Shown here: positions 50,484 to 60,013 of the stretch, piece by piece | Layout: every line of letters begins with the position of its first letter | Position numbering within the stretch: position 1 is the stretch's first letter | Assembly: GCF_900112255.1 (NCBI RefSeq) | Contig: NZ_FOLE01000003.1 | Location: forward strand, 186,001-250,000 | Direction of reading: 5' to 3' | From: Flexibacter flexilis DSM 6793 | GTDB taxonomy: Bacteria; Bacteroidota; Bacteroidia; Cytophagales; Flexibacteraceae | Length of the DNA stretch: 64,000 nucleotides | The notes under the pieces: generated by a model | The model's input: only the letters and a program-made list of their open reading frames with translations | Database searches by the model: none | What the model was told of the DNA's origin: nothing | Position numbers and translations under genes: made by a program

Positions 50484-51770
50484 TTAATACGGAATATTTT
50501 CGCCGTGCGGGTCGGTAGTCGGGAAGCGAAGTTGTTCTTCTAAGGCGCGTTCTATTTCGGGCGTAATGATGTGCTCCATCGTTTCGGCATCGTCGTGCAC
50601 GTGGTCGGGCGCAATGTTAAGATGCGTTGTCAAATACATTTCCCAAAGTCTGTGCAGTTTTGTTACACGTTTGCCGCGTTGCTGGCCTTCGGGTGTGAGC
50701 GTCCAAAGTCCATGTTCTTTGAGCACGTAGCCGTGTTGGCGCAATCGGCGCAAGCCTGTCCGCAATTGGCTTGGCTCTATGTCGCGTTTGATAATAATTT
50801 CCTCAAAACTTCTATGTTTGAAAAAGTCATTTTCTTGTTCGCCCAAATGGAACAAGGCTTTCAGGATATTTTCTTCGATGATTTGCAAACGGTTTTTGCG
50901 TTGGAGTAACAAACTACCCACGATGCCTTTGCGCGGCGCAAACGAAAATGAAACCACTGCCAACAGCGAAACCACCAACACAATCCAAGGGCCTGTGGGC
51001 ATGGCTGGTGCGGCATACGAAATATAGGCTCCCGTAATTCCCGAAATTGCTCCGAAAGTAGCGGCCAATGCCACCATTTTGCGAATGTCGTGTGTCCAGT
51101 AACGCGCCGCAGCCGCTGGCGTAATGAGCATGGCGGCCATTAGTACCACCCCAACCGACTGAATACCAATGACTACGGCCAAAACCGTAAGCGTTGTAAG
51201 GAGCAGTTCCAAACCGCGAACAGGCAAACCCAACGCGGCGGCATATTGTTTGTCGAAACTCAGCAGCGTAAATTCTTTGAAAAAAAGAAACGTAATGAGC
51301 AGTAGCACACTGACCACGCCCAAGAATAACCATAAGTCACTACCAATCAGCGAAGCGGCTTTCCCAAATAAAAATTTATCCAAACCCGATTGCGATGCCT
51401 CGCCCGATTGTTGTATGTGTGTGAGCAGCAAAATGCCAATCCCGAAAAAAACAGATAGCACCAAGCCGATAGAAGTATCTTCTTTGAGTTTGGAATTTTT
51501 ACTAATAAAATCAATAGAAAGTAATGAAAGCCAGCCTGTTACGAAAGCTCCGAGCAGCAACCAAAGCGGATTTTTTGTCCCCGAAAGCATGAAAGCCAAA
51601 CATACACCAGGTAGTACAGAATGCGCCACGGCATCGCCGACCAAAGCCCTTTTTCGCAAAAAACTAAAACAGCCAACTACTGCCGAGCCTACCGAAAGTA
51701 GTACTGTTCCCAGCACAATATATTTGATGTTGGGGTCTGCGAAGGTGATAAAATTCCAAAATGTGCTCAT
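50484..51770 (-). CDS. ABC metal permease fused to a DtxR/MntR-type repressor
   Basis: This 428-residue fusion has residues 1 to about 280 as an ABC-3 family permease (ZnuB/MntB/TroC type) with VGCFSFLRKRALVGDAVAHSVLPG and QSVGVVLMAAMLITPAAAARYW. Residues about 295-365 are a winged helix (FEEIIIKRDIEPSQLRTGLRRLRQHGYV), and about 370-428 a DtxR-type metal and dimerisation domain with ligands H373, E377, H392, E396, E399, H400. E396 at the place of the DtxR Cys is the MntR-like pattern, favouring manganese (inference). No ATPase or binding protein gene is adjacent. Chlamydial YtgCR is a known similar fusion. The start MSTFWNF at 51770 is preferred to 51791. Confidence 0.88.
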   Translation of the reverse strand: MSTFWNFITFADPNIKYIVLGTVLLSVGSAVVGCFSFLRKRALVGDAVAHSVLPGVCLAFMLSGTKNPLWLLLGAFVTGWLSLLSIDFISKNSKLKEDTSIGLVLSVFFGIGILLLTHIQQSGEASQSGLDKFLFGKAASLIGSDLWLFLGVVSVLLLITFLFFKEFTLLSFDKQYAAALGLPVRGLELLLTTLTVLAVVIGIQSVGVVLMAAMLITPAAAARYWTHDIRKMVALAATFGAISGITGAYISYAAPAMPTGPWIVLVVSLLAVVSFSFAPRKGIVGSLLLQRKNRLQIIEENILKALFHLGEQENDFFKHRSFEEIIIKRDIEPSQLRTGLRRLRQHGYVLKEHGLWTLTPEGQQRGKRVTKLHRLWEMYLTTHLNIAPDHVHDDAETMEHIITPEIERALEEQLRFPTTDPHGENIPY

Positions 51771-51795
51771 AATCAATCTTTTTTGCTGCAAAAAA

Positions 51796-52452
51796 TCAAC
51801 TAATATACTCCCGACTTACTACCAAAGCAAGCACAATCCCGACTACCAACCCAACGGCAATGGCTACAAAAAGGCCTGTGCGGATGTTACTAACGGAGGT
51901 TTCTGTTTTTTGATAAAGTTGTTTGCCTAATAATACTTGGTCGTCTTCGAGGCGTTCCATGGGGCGCACGGCTGCCTGAAAAGCAGGATAAGTCTTTTTG
52001 GTGAAAAGCTCAGCGGCTATTTGTTTTTGATTTTGGCGACTAAGTTGTAAAATTTCTTTTTCTAATAAACGATAACTGCGAATGGCATTGCGGTACTTTT
52101 TGAGCTCTTGCGCTTCTACGGCATCAAGCACGTTGCCGCCGTCGGCATAATGATTAATCATAGAATCGACTTGCGCATTGTTTTGGGCAATATCGTTTTC
52201 TAATTCGGTATAATTTTCGATACTAATCCCCGAAATGTGTTCTTCTAAGTGAAAGCGGTTTTGATATTGTTTTTCGATAATGTGCGAAATGTCCATGGCG
52301 GGTACTAAGCGGCGTTCGTACATTTCCCGAAATGAGTCGTTGGTTTTATAAATCCCAAAACTTCCCATCGCGCCCGTGATGAGCATTAGTCCAAAAATGA
52401 TACCAAAACTGTTAAGGATTCTTCGTGCAGCCGAATTACTGGGGAATTGCAT
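51796..52452 (-). CDS. Four-helix-bundle (4HB_MCP-like) membrane sensor without output domain
   Basis: This 218-residue protein has a first membrane helix at about 14-34 and a periplasmic helical segment of about 150 residues (AMDISHIIEKQYQNRFHLEEHISG ... KYRNAIRSYRLLEKEI). A second helix at about 189-210 is followed by only a few residues (SREYIS). This is the ligand-binding part of a chemoreceptor or sensor kinase (4HB_MCP_1 type) with no HAMP, methyl-accepting or kinase domain. It starts the operon, 25 nt before the permease-repressor gene. It may partner with another protein, or it may be a truncated receptor. Confidence 0.65.
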   Translation of the reverse strand: MQFPSNSAARRILNSFGIIFGLMLITGAMGSFGIYKTNDSFREMYERRLVPAMDISHIIEKQYQNRFHLEEHISGISIENYTELENDIAQNNAQVDSMINHYADGGNVLDAVEAQELKKYRNAIRSYRLLEKEILQLSRQNQKQIAAELFTKKTYPAFQAAVRPMERLEDDQVLLGKQLYQKTETSVSNIRTGLFVAIAVGLVVGIVLALVVSREYIS

Positions 52453-52500
52453 ATTTTATAATCGTTTGTATTAGAATAGGTTAGATGATTGAGTAAATAA

Positions 52501-52543
52501 AAAACTAAAAAAGCCGTCTTATGGGTTAGATAAAGACGGCTTT
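52501..52543 (-). terminator. Intrinsic terminator after the desaturase gene
   Basis: AAAGCCGTCTT (52510-52520) pairs with AAGACGGCTTT (52533-52543). On the minus strand it runs into TTTTTTAGTTTT. Confidence 0.85.
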
Positions 52544-52564
52544 GATGTCATTGTTATAAAGCTA

Positions 52565-53311
52565 TTACTGAGCCGCTACGTTGGCAAAGCGAATAATGCG
52601 CAACCACGAAAGCATTTTAATCACAGGATAAGTTGGGTCAAATTCAAACCACTTTACTCCGAAGTTTACGCGGTTCGGAAGTTTGTGGTGATTGTTTTGG
52701 AACAATTCGCCCATCATCAAAAAGTCCATGATAAGTGAGTTTTTGGATTTATCGTGATTGTCAAAATTTTGATAACCGTATTTGTGGCCGCTCCAGTTCA
52801 CGATAGCACCGTGTACGGGTCCCATCAAGAAATGCACAGGCAACAAAAGGAACAAATACCACATATCCGTTGGCACGAAATAAATGTAGAAAACCACGTA
52901 AGCAGTTCCCCACACAAGGCGCGAAATCCACGAATCGCCTAATTTCTCAATAAAATGCCAAACAGGAATGTTGCCACCGAAGCGTTTTTCTTCGTCGGTG
53001 TGGTTGTTAAGCAGGTAGTTGTACACATCTTTGGTCTTCCACATCATCGTAAAAACGTTTTTGGTGTGGTGTGGTGTGTGTGGGTCTTTTTCGGTGTCGC
53101 TGTAAGCGTGGTGCATACGGTGCAAAATGGCGTATGCACGCGGACTCAAATAAGACGAACCCTGCGTAACGTAAGTAAAAGCATAAAAGAATTTCTCCCA
53201 AAACTTGTTCATTATGAACATTTTGTGAGCGGCATATCGGTGCAAAAAGAATGTTTGCGAGAACAACGATAAATACCAATGGGCTACAAAAAAGATGATA
53301 ATTGCTAGCAC
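52565..53311 (-). CDS. Membrane fatty acid desaturase
   Basis: This 248-residue integral membrane di-iron enzyme is an acyl-CoA/acyl-lipid desaturase. The three histidine boxes are [15 protein letters not shown] and NNHHKLPN, with hydrophobic helices between. The start is uncertain: no ATG precedes the first His box in frame, and a GTG at 53311 gives [17 protein letters not shown], which matches the usual beginning of the family; a TTG at 53398 is further upstream. It likely adjusts membrane fluidity. It is a single gene. Confidence 0.88.
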   Translation of the reverse strand: MLAIIIFFVAHWYLSLFSQTFFLHRYAAHKMFIMNKFWEKFFYAFTYVTQGSSYLSPRAYAILHRMHHAYSDTEKDPHTPHHTKNVFTMMWKTKDVYNYLLNNHTDEEKRFGGNIPVWHFIEKLGDSWISRLVWGTAYVVFYIYFVPTDMWYLFLLLPVHFLMGPVHGAIVNWSGHKYGYQNFDNHDKSKNSLIMDFLMMGELFQNNHHKLPNRVNFGVKWFEFDPTYPVIKMLSWLRIIRFANVAAQ

Positions 53312-53529
53312 TTTTGTAAACGGGATAATAGTTGAAAATAATGTTTTTGATGTTGACAGAGCCGTCTGGCGACACCATCTGCAAGATTGCGAAAGCAATT
53401 TAACATATTATTACTGTATTCCCAAAATAACCCGCCGCTATAAAAAAAGTGCCGAAAGCTATATTGTAGAAAAAATACAATTTTTTACTTTTGGCAAAAT
53501 CTAATTAATGTTAATATTAAATTTTATTT

Positions 53530-53563
53530 AAAAATGTTTCTTTGTTGAAAATGTAAAGAAACA
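53530..53563 (-). terminator. Possible terminator after the TlpA-like gene
   Basis: TGTTTCTTT (53535-53543) pairs with AAAGAAACA (53555-53563). On the minus strand it is followed by TTTTTAAAT. The stem is A/T-rich, so strength is uncertain. Confidence 0.4.
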
Positions 53564-53594
53564 AGAAATATAATATTTTTAGGTGTAAGTTTTT

Positions 53595-54842
53595 TTATTT
53601 TTCGTTTGAAAGTTCAGCGATTTTCTTGCGAAAATCAGCGACGAATTTTTCATATTCTTGCCCAGTTCCTTGCCCGCTAAAGCCTGTGTGTATGTATCTA
53701 ACTTTGCCTTTTTTGTCGATAATAATCGTAGTTGGAAACGCTAAAACTTGCTGTAAAGCAGGTAAAACAGCCGCCGCAGAATCTTTATTGGCAATGCCTG
53801 CTACTAATAATGGATAACGAATATTAAAGCGTTTTTTCATAATTTCAAGACGCTGTTTGGCGTAAGAAAATTCTTTTTTACGTTCAAATCCTAACCCAAT
53901 AATGGCCACTTTATTCGCATCTTGTTTGGCGTACCAATCAGTTAAAAAAGCAGTTTCGTCCATACAATTCGGACACCAACTACCAAGCATCTGGACGATA
54001 ACGACTTTATCTTTGAATTGCTTATCGCTTAGGCTTATTTTTTTGCCTTCTAAATTTGGAAAACTAAAGTCTAAACGTTCGTAGCCTTTTTTCAAAAATG
54101 TAAGCGATTCGGCATCAGGCAAAGCGGCGTTTGGGTTGGCGGTTGCTGTCCAAGTTTCGTGGCCAGTAGTGCCAGCCCAGAAATGCCCGTTCGTGATTTT
54201 GTTGCCGTCTATGTCTGCCGTAAATAAAAACGCATGAGAACCATCAAAAGCACTCATTTTTAGTGTGTTATTTTCTACATAGCCTTCCAAAAAGCGATAG
54301 TCGCCAGTGGTTGTAAGGAATGTTCCTGTCAGGTGGCCTTTGGCTTTTTGCTCGAAAATGCCGACGGCTTGTGTGGTGTCGGCGGCATTTTCTCCGCGAA
54401 AAGTAACCGCCCAACGCCCTGAAATATTGGCAGTTGGCTTGTTGTTGGTAAGTGGCTTGAAGCGATAATTTACGCCTGCTTCGGCCTGAAATGGCAAGGA
54501 ATATTGCGGATCTTTGGCATCATATTTTCTATAAACACCGTGCATTTTATTGCCTTCTATTTTAGCTAAAATAGCCCCATCAAAAATGTGCATTTTTACA
54601 AAAATAGAATCATTTTTTTGTTTTAAATCTTGTAATAATAAACGCTCTGTTCCGTTCAGTATATACATTATTTGTTTTCCTTTTTCTTTTTCGGATACTT
54701 CTAATGAAAAGGGAAGTTCTTTTTGGCCTTTATCAACCAAAATAGTGGCACGCCAAATGCCATTTTTTAAAACAGATTGCGCATTAGCATAAAAGCTAAA
54801 TAAAAAAATAATATGGAATGTAAAAAAACGTATGATTTTCAT
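53595..54842 (-). CDS. Exported TlpA-like thiol-disulfide oxidoreductase
   Basis: This 415-residue protein has a signal peptide (MKIIRFFTFHIIFLFSFYANAQ). An N-terminal region of about 240 residues is built of lipocalin- or DUF4369-like strands (GIWRATILVDKG, ISGRWAVTFRGE), and a C-terminal thioredoxin domain (about 255-410) carries W289-C290-P291-N292-C293. The reactive C-P-N-C pair and the cis-proline region FPTTIIIDKKGKVRY match the TlpA/ResA type, periplasmic reductants used in cytochrome maturation or stress. It stands alone between the desaturase and the M43 protease. Confidence 0.85.
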   Translation of the reverse strand: MKIIRFFTFHIIFLFSFYANAQSVLKNGIWRATILVDKGQKELPFSLEVSEKEKGKQIMYILNGTERLLLQDLKQKNDSIFVKMHIFDGAILAKIEGNKMHGVYRKYDAKDPQYSLPFQAEAGVNYRFKPLTNNKPTANISGRWAVTFRGENAADTTQAVGIFEQKAKGHLTGTFLTTTGDYRFLEGYVENNTLKMSAFDGSHAFLFTADIDGNKITNGHFWAGTTGHETWTATANPNAALPDAESLTFLKKGYERLDFSFPNLEGKKISLSDKQFKDKVVIVQMLGSWCPNCMDETAFLTDWYAKQDANKVAIIGLGFERKKEFSYAKQRLEIMKKRFNIRYPLLVAGIANKDSAAAVLPALQQVLAFPTTIIIDKKGKVRYIHTGFSGQGTGQEYEKFVADFRKKIAELSNEK

Positions 54843-55137
54843 TATGAATATAAAAATAAGTATAGTTGGTGAAATTATATGTAAGTAAAAATTGTATTAT
54901 TGGGCTAAGAATGTTTTGTTATAGCACAAACCTATGTAAATTTAACATTTTTTAACAAAAGATATTGCCCTTGCTTTCTTAGGGATTTACGAAGTTCGAT
55001 AAAATTTCGGATATTTGTGTTTTAGGCTATTTTTATATTATAAAATAATACAAACACTACTCTTTGTCTAAAAGTATCAATTCCTTTTCTTTTGAAATTT
55101 ATATCTAATTATTAAATTTTTACCAACCTACAAAATT

Positions 55138-58100
55138 ATGATGAAAAAAAGCATACTATCAACGGCCTTGATAGTGAGTGCATTGTTCACTGCACACGGG
55201 CAAGCACATCGTCAATTTCAGGGCATAGGGTCTAAACCTTCTCGCTCTTTGCAAAAAGGAGTTGCCACGAATGGCACTTCAACTAACATGATAACACCAG
55301 CCTTTGCTGTTCCTGTTCGCCGTACTTGTGGTACTATGGAGCTTTTGCAAGAGCAACAAGCACAAGGACTAATGCCATCTGATGCAGAATTTGAAAACTG
55401 GATTAGTGAAAAACAAGCCTCTATGCGTGCGGCTCGCCAAGCACAAGGCGTACTCTCTCCGAATGCTCCTGCGGCAGTTATCCAAATCCCTGTAATTGTA
55501 CACGTAATCCATAACGGCGAAGCTATTGGCGTAGGTGCGAATATCTCTGCTGCCCAAGTTAATTCTCAAATAGAGGTACTTAACGATGATTTTAGAAAAA
55601 AAATCAACACTCCTGGTTATAACACTCACCCTGCTGGGGCTGACATGGAAATTGAATTTGTGCCTGCACAAGTGGATTTGAGTGGCAACCCTTTGGCTGA
55701 GCCAGGTATTCATCGTTATGCGGGAACAGCATCTAGTTATTCACAGACTACCTTTAATAGTACAATTAAGCCTGCTACTTCTTGGGATCCTACTAAGTAT
55801 GCTAATTTGTGGACAGCTAATTTATCTGGAGGTATTTTGGGTTACGCACAGTTCCCGAGCAACTCCACACTGACTGGCCTTAATACCAATGGTGGTGCTA
55901 GTAATACTGATGGTGTGGTTATTGGTTACCAATATTTTGGCTCAATTGCTAAAGTAACCACTTCGCAGCTTTCACAAGGAGCACCATATAACAGAGGTCG
56001 TACGCTTACACACGAACTAGGCCACTGGTTAGGTTTGCGCCATATTTGGGGCGATGCAAGTTGTGGTACTGACTACTGTAACGATACTCCAACGCATGCA
56101 GAGGCAAATTATTCGCCAACAAATAACCCCAATGGTTGCTTTACACACCCTAAATCGAATAGCTGTGGTACGGCCGACGAAATGTTTGAGAACTACATGG
56201 ACTATACCAATGATGTGTGTATGAACATTTTTACCAACGACCAAAAAGGACGTATGGCGGCAGTAATAGCTAATTCTCCACGCCGCGCAGAATTGCTTAC
56301 CTCTACAGTAGGAAATGCGCCTATTACTTGTGCTGCTACACCAAACTTGTTGCCATTGGCACAAGATTTTGAAGCTGGTTTTCTGCCAACTGGCTGGACT
56401 ATCCGTAACGCTGGCGGTGATAGTACTTGGCACAAAGCAAACGTAAGTGCTAATGGTATAGGTACAGGAGCTGTGGTAATGAATAACTTTACTACGAATG
56501 CAGCAGGTGCTTTGGATTTCTTGATGACTCCGCAACATAACTTTACAGCCGTAACGGGTGCAGTACTAAAATTTGATGTGGCTTATAGTCCATTTAGTGC
56601 TACAAGTACAGACTCTTTGTTTTTGGCTTACTCGGTAGATTGCGGTAACACCTTCCAAACTTTCTGGAAAAAAGGCGGTAGTGCACTTTCTACGACAGGC
56701 TCTGCTTATTCTACCTCGGCATTTACGCCAACAGCCACGCAATGGCGCACCGAAACCGTGAATTTGGCCACTGTTGGTAGTCAAATTTTTGGAGCAGGTA
56801 AAGATCACGTAGTAATTGCTTTCCAAAACAAGTCTGGTTATGGTAACTATTTGTATTTGGATAATATTCAAATTACGACTGGCTCGCCAGTAGCTGCTGT
56901 TCCAGTAGCTGACTTTGTTTCGTCGGTTGATGGTGGTTGTGCTGGTACATCAGTAACTTTCACGAACCAATCAACCAATACACCAACTTCTTATGCTTGG
57001 ACTTTTGAAGGTGGCACGCCTGCTACTTCTACGGCTGCTAACCCAACTGTAACTTATAGCACACCAGGTTCGTATAATGTATCTTTGGTGGCGACAAACT
57101 CGGCTGGTGCTGATACAACCGTAAAATCTGACTTTATTTTTATTGGCAATGCTACGGCTCAAATTTTGCCACTTACCACTACTTTCGAGACAACAGATGC
57201 TGATTCGGTGGCTTGGTCTGTAATCAATCCTAATTCTGATACTACTTGGGTGTTGGTTAACACAGGCTCGAATGGAAGTGCGACCTCTGCCATGATGGAC
57301 AACTATTCATCAGCAAGCGTATATGGCACAGCAGACGTATTGCTTTCTCCAAAAATGAAATTTACTGCTACTACACAAAAACTTTCGTTTGATGTAGCTT
57401 ATGGTTTCTATGGTACAGATAGCACCCAAACGCCTCCTATTGTTATGGCTGATACGATTATCGTGTTAGCTTCTACGGATTGCGGTAATACTTTCAAACG
57501 TATTTGGGCTAAAGGTGGTGCAGAATTGGCAACCGTTACAGGCTTAGTGAAAACGGCATTCACGCCAACTTCCTCTACGCAATGGAGACGCGAAGGTATT
57601 TCGTTAGCGGCTTTCAAAAATTTAGCTAATGTACAGTTTGCCATCATGAACAAATCGGGCTATGGTAACAGAGTCTTTTTGGATAGTATCACGATTGCTG
57701 CGCAAACGACTTGTCCTACTGCTCCGACGATTACTTCGACTACAACCAATATTTGTGAAGGTTCGGCTATCACCATGACTGTTCCAAATTTTGCGGGTAC
57801 TACTTACAAATGGACTGGCCCTAACGGTTTTACTTCTACGGTGCGTAACCCATCTATTTTGGCAGCTACACCAGCCAATAGCGGTACATATTATGTAACG
57901 GCTACAGTTGCGGGCTGTACAAGTGTTCCTTCGGTTATTACTGTAAATGTAAATCCAAAACCTGCTGCTCCTGTGGCTACTGTTTCGGCTGCCACTTTGT
58001 GTAGCAATGATACAATCCGTTTGCATGCTAGTACTGTGGCAGATGCGGCTTACTACTGGACTGGCCCTAATAACTTTACTTCAAACGTACAAAATCCTGT

Positions 58101-58938
58101 ACTTGCTAATCCTACATCTGCCATGGTTGGTACTTACTCGGTATATGCTATTGCAAGAGGTTGTACTAGTGCTGTGGCTACGGCTATGGTTACTTCGGTA
58201 GTAACAGGTCCTACAACTATTGCGGTTACTGGTTCTGCCTCTATTTGTGCTGGTCTGAATCTTAGCCTAGCTGCTACAAACGTAACTGGTGCTACTTATG
58301 CTTGGACTGGCCCGAACGGTTATACCGCTGCAACTCGTACTATTTCTATCACGGCGGCTACTGTCGCAGCTTCTGGTACATACACGGTGGTGGCTACCAA
58401 AAATGGTTGTGCGAGCAATACGGTAACGACAACGGTTACGGTTAAGCCTGCGCCTAATATGCCTACTGTTTCATTGGTAAATGACTCGTTAATATCTGAT
58501 ACCGTAGCGGCTACTTACCAATGGTACAAAAATACAACACCTATTACTGGTGCTACAAGCCGCAAATATAAGCCAACTGTAAGTGGCAATTATGCGGTTC
58601 GTATTGGTAATGCACAACCTTGCTATGCTACTTCTACGTTATTTGCCTATACTTTGGTAGGGGTGGGTTCACAAATCTTGAATCAAGCGGTGAGCTTGTT
58701 CCCTAGCCCTAGCACTGGTTTGTTCCACCTCAACATCGAAGACGACCGCAACGCAGACATCAAAATCAATGTGTTTGATATATTGGGCAAAGAAGTTGCC
58801 AACGTAGCGGCTCGCAAGTCTGACGCATTATTTGAGCAAACACTTGATTTGCAACATTTGCCAGACGGAACATATTTCGTTAAAATCCAAGAAGGCAACC
58901 TCATCACTACACGTCGTATCGTAAAAGCGGCTAAATAG
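55138..58938 (+). CDS. T9SS-secreted M43-type metalloprotease with Ig-like repeats
   Basis: This 1266-residue exported protein has a signal peptide (to about residue 22). The protease domain spans about 110-380 and contains the zinc motif HELGHWLGLRH (H292, H296, H302, catalytic E293) and the Met-turn Met at 362. Two beta-sandwich units (LPLAQDFEAGFLPTGW; LPLTTTFETTDADSVAW) flank a PKD-like unit (about 595-675, YAWTFEGGTPATST). Three Ig-like units share YxWTGPNGFT-type cores, and a T9SS type A sorting domain covers about 1180-1266. It is likely a surface or released protease. A strong terminator follows. Confidence 0.9.
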   Translation: MMKKSILSTALIVSALFTAHGQAHRQFQGIGSKPSRSLQKGVATNGTSTNMITPAFAVPVRRTCGTMELLQEQQAQGLMPSDAEFENWISEKQASMRAARQAQGVLSPNAPAAVIQIPVIVHVIHNGEAIGVGANISAAQVNSQIEVLNDDFRKKINTPGYNTHPAGADMEIEFVPAQVDLSGNPLAEPGIHRYAGTASSYSQTTFNSTIKPATSWDPTKYANLWTANLSGGILGYAQFPSNSTLTGLNTNGGASNTDGVVIGYQYFGSIAKVTTSQLSQGAPYNRGRTLTHELGHWLGLRHIWGDASCGTDYCNDTPTHAEANYSPTNNPNGCFTHPKSNSCGTADEMFENYMDYTNDVCMNIFTNDQKGRMAAVIANSPRRAELLTSTVGNAPITCAATPNLLPLAQDFEAGFLPTGWTIRNAGGDSTWHKANVSANGIGTGAVVMNNFTTNAAGALDFLMTPQHNFTAVTGAVLKFDVAYSPFSATSTDSLFLAYSVDCGNTFQTFWKKGGSALSTTGSAYSTSAFTPTATQWRTETVNLATVGSQIFGAGKDHVVIAFQNKSGYGNYLYLDNIQITTGSPVAAVPVADFVSSVDGGCAGTSVTFTNQSTNTPTSYAWTFEGGTPATSTAANPTVTYSTPGSYNVSLVATNSAGADTTVKSDFIFIGNATAQILPLTTTFETTDADSVAWSVINPNSDTTWVLVNTGSNGSATSAMMDNYSSASVYGTADVLLSPKMKFTATTQKLSFDVAYGFYGTDSTQTPPIVMADTIIVLASTDCGNTFKRIWAKGGAELATVTGLVKTAFTPTSSTQWRREGISLAAFKNLANVQFAIMNKSGYGNRVFLDSITIAAQTTCPTAPTITSTTTNICEGSAITMTVPNFAGTTYKWTGPNGFTSTVRNPSILAATPANSGTYYVTATVAGCTSVPSVITVNVNPKPAAPVATVSAATLCSNDTIRLHASTVADAAYYWTGPNNFTSNVQNPVLANPTSAMVGTYSVYAIARGCTSAVATAMVTSVVTGPTTIAVTGSASICAGLNLSLAATNVTGATYAWTGPNGYTAATRTISITAATVAASGTYTVVATKNGCASNTVTTTVTVKPAPNMPTVSLVNDSLISDTVAATYQWYKNTTPITGATSRKYKPTVSGNYAVRIGNAQPCYATSTLFAYTLVGVGSQILNQAVSLFPSPSTGLFHLNIEDDRNADIKINVFDILGKEVANVAARKSDALFEQTLDLQHLPDGTYFVKIQEGNLITTRRIVKAAK

Positions 58939-58968
58939 TGTAAGTTAAAATCTTGCCATTCATTGCCT

Positions 58969-59002
58969 AGAGGCTGTTCCATTACGGGGCAGCCTCTTTT
59001 TA
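58969..59002 (+). terminator. Intrinsic terminator after the M43 protease gene
   Basis: AGAGGCTG (58969-58976) pairs with CAGCCTCT (58990-58997), extended inward by TTCC/GGGG with G-T pairs, then TTTTT. Confidence 0.85.
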
Positions 59003-59083
59003 CTTTTTGTGAAATTACTCGACCCAAAAATGTTGTATTTCTAGGTTTATAGAAATTATATTGGTTTAAATACTGCCCTTCAC

Positions 59084-59125
59084 AAAAAAACGCCCCACCC
59101 ACTTAAAACAAAAGTGAGTAGGGCG
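59084..59125 (-). terminator. Intrinsic terminator after clpP
   Basis: On the minus strand an imperfect stem of about 11 bp (GCGCCCTACTCAC with GTGGGTGGGGCG, including G-T pairs) is followed by TTTTTTT (complement of 59084-59090). Confidence 0.7.
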
Positions 59126-59158
59126 CATGATTTTTTTTACGCAATGTAACAGCAGCGA

Positions 59159-59830
59159 TTATTTTTCGCGAACCAAAACCTCGTCAATGAGGCCGTAATC
59201 GCGTGCTTCTGGTGCTTTCATCCAATAGTCGCGGTCGGAGTCTTTCTCTACTTTGTCGAAAGGCTGGCCGCTGTGGTGCGAAATGATGTCGTACAATTCT
59301 TTGCGCAACAACACGATTTGCTTGGCCGTAATCTCGATGTCCGAAGACTGACCTTGCGCACCGCCCGAAGGTTGGTGAATCATTACGCGTGCGTGTGGCA
59401 ATGCTGCACGTTTGCCTTTTGCACCACCACAAAGCAATACCGCGCCCATAGAGGCGGCAAGGCTCGTACACACCGTCGAAACGTCTGGACGGATATATTG
59501 CATCGTGTCATAAATGCCCAAACCTGCATATACCGAACCGCCTGGGCTGTTGATATACATCACAATGTCTTTTTTGGCGTCCACCGACTCCAAGAAAAGC
59601 ATTTGTGCGATGAGAATGTTAGCAATGTTATCATCTACGCCCATTCCCATAAAGATTACTCTGTCCATAATCAGGCGCGAGAAAACGTCGATTTCTGCAA
59701 AACGCGTAGGGCGTTCTTCGATTACCGAACGAGTCATATTTTCTACCTGATGCACATAGCTATCTACCGTAAGGCCATTCAAGCCACGACCTTGTACGGC
59801 AAATTTTCTAAATTCATTTGTGTTTAACAT
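59159..59830 (-). CDS. clpP: ATP-dependent Clp protease proteolytic subunit
   Basis: The 223-residue serine peptidase assembles as a double heptamer and works with ClpX or ClpA-type unfoldases. The catalytic triad is visible: S127 in AASMGAV, H152 in MIHQPSGG and D201 in SDRDYWM, with the spacing expected from E. coli ClpP (25 and 49 residues). The N-terminus has a short propeptide-like extension. It lies 183 nt downstream of tig, the common tig-clpP arrangement; clpX is not in the window. Confidence 0.95.
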   Translation of the reverse strand: MLNTNEFRKFAVQGRGLNGLTVDSYVHQVENMTRSVIEERPTRFAEIDVFSRLIMDRVIFMGMGVDDNIANILIAQMLFLESVDAKKDIVMYINSPGGSVYAGLGIYDTMQYIRPDVSTVCTSLAASMGAVLLCGGAKGKRAALPHARVMIHQPSGGAQGQSSDIEITAKQIVLLRKELYDIISHHSGQPFDKVEKDSDRDYWMKAPEARDYGLIDEVLVREK

Positions 59831-59962
59831 CTTCTGTGGATTGGGTTTTTGTTAATCAAAATACTCTTAATTATACCAAAAAAGATTCCGAAAAGTTCAA
59901 TAATCGGCCTTTTCAGGCGCACGCGCCTTTTCGTGTGGCATAACTCTCACCCGTAAAAATAG

Positions 59963-59991
59963 AAAAAGCCGTTAATCTATAACGGCTTTTT
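59963..59991 (-). terminator. Intrinsic terminator after tig
   Basis: AAAAAGCCGTTA (59963-59974) and TAACGGCTTTTT (59980-59991) form a perfect 12-bp stem with a 5-nt loop. Both sides are A/T tracts, so it could end transcription on either strand; only the minus strand has a gene to terminate. Confidence 0.85.
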
Positions 59992-60013
59992 CAAAATTAT
60001 TTTCAGAAAAATA

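Noticed and set aside
53486-53493. Plus-strand TACTTTTG resembling a -7 box
   Set aside because: No plus-strand gene follows before the antisense TlpA-like gene and no -33 element is seen. A chance match in an AT-rich gap is more likely, although an antisense RNA is not excluded.
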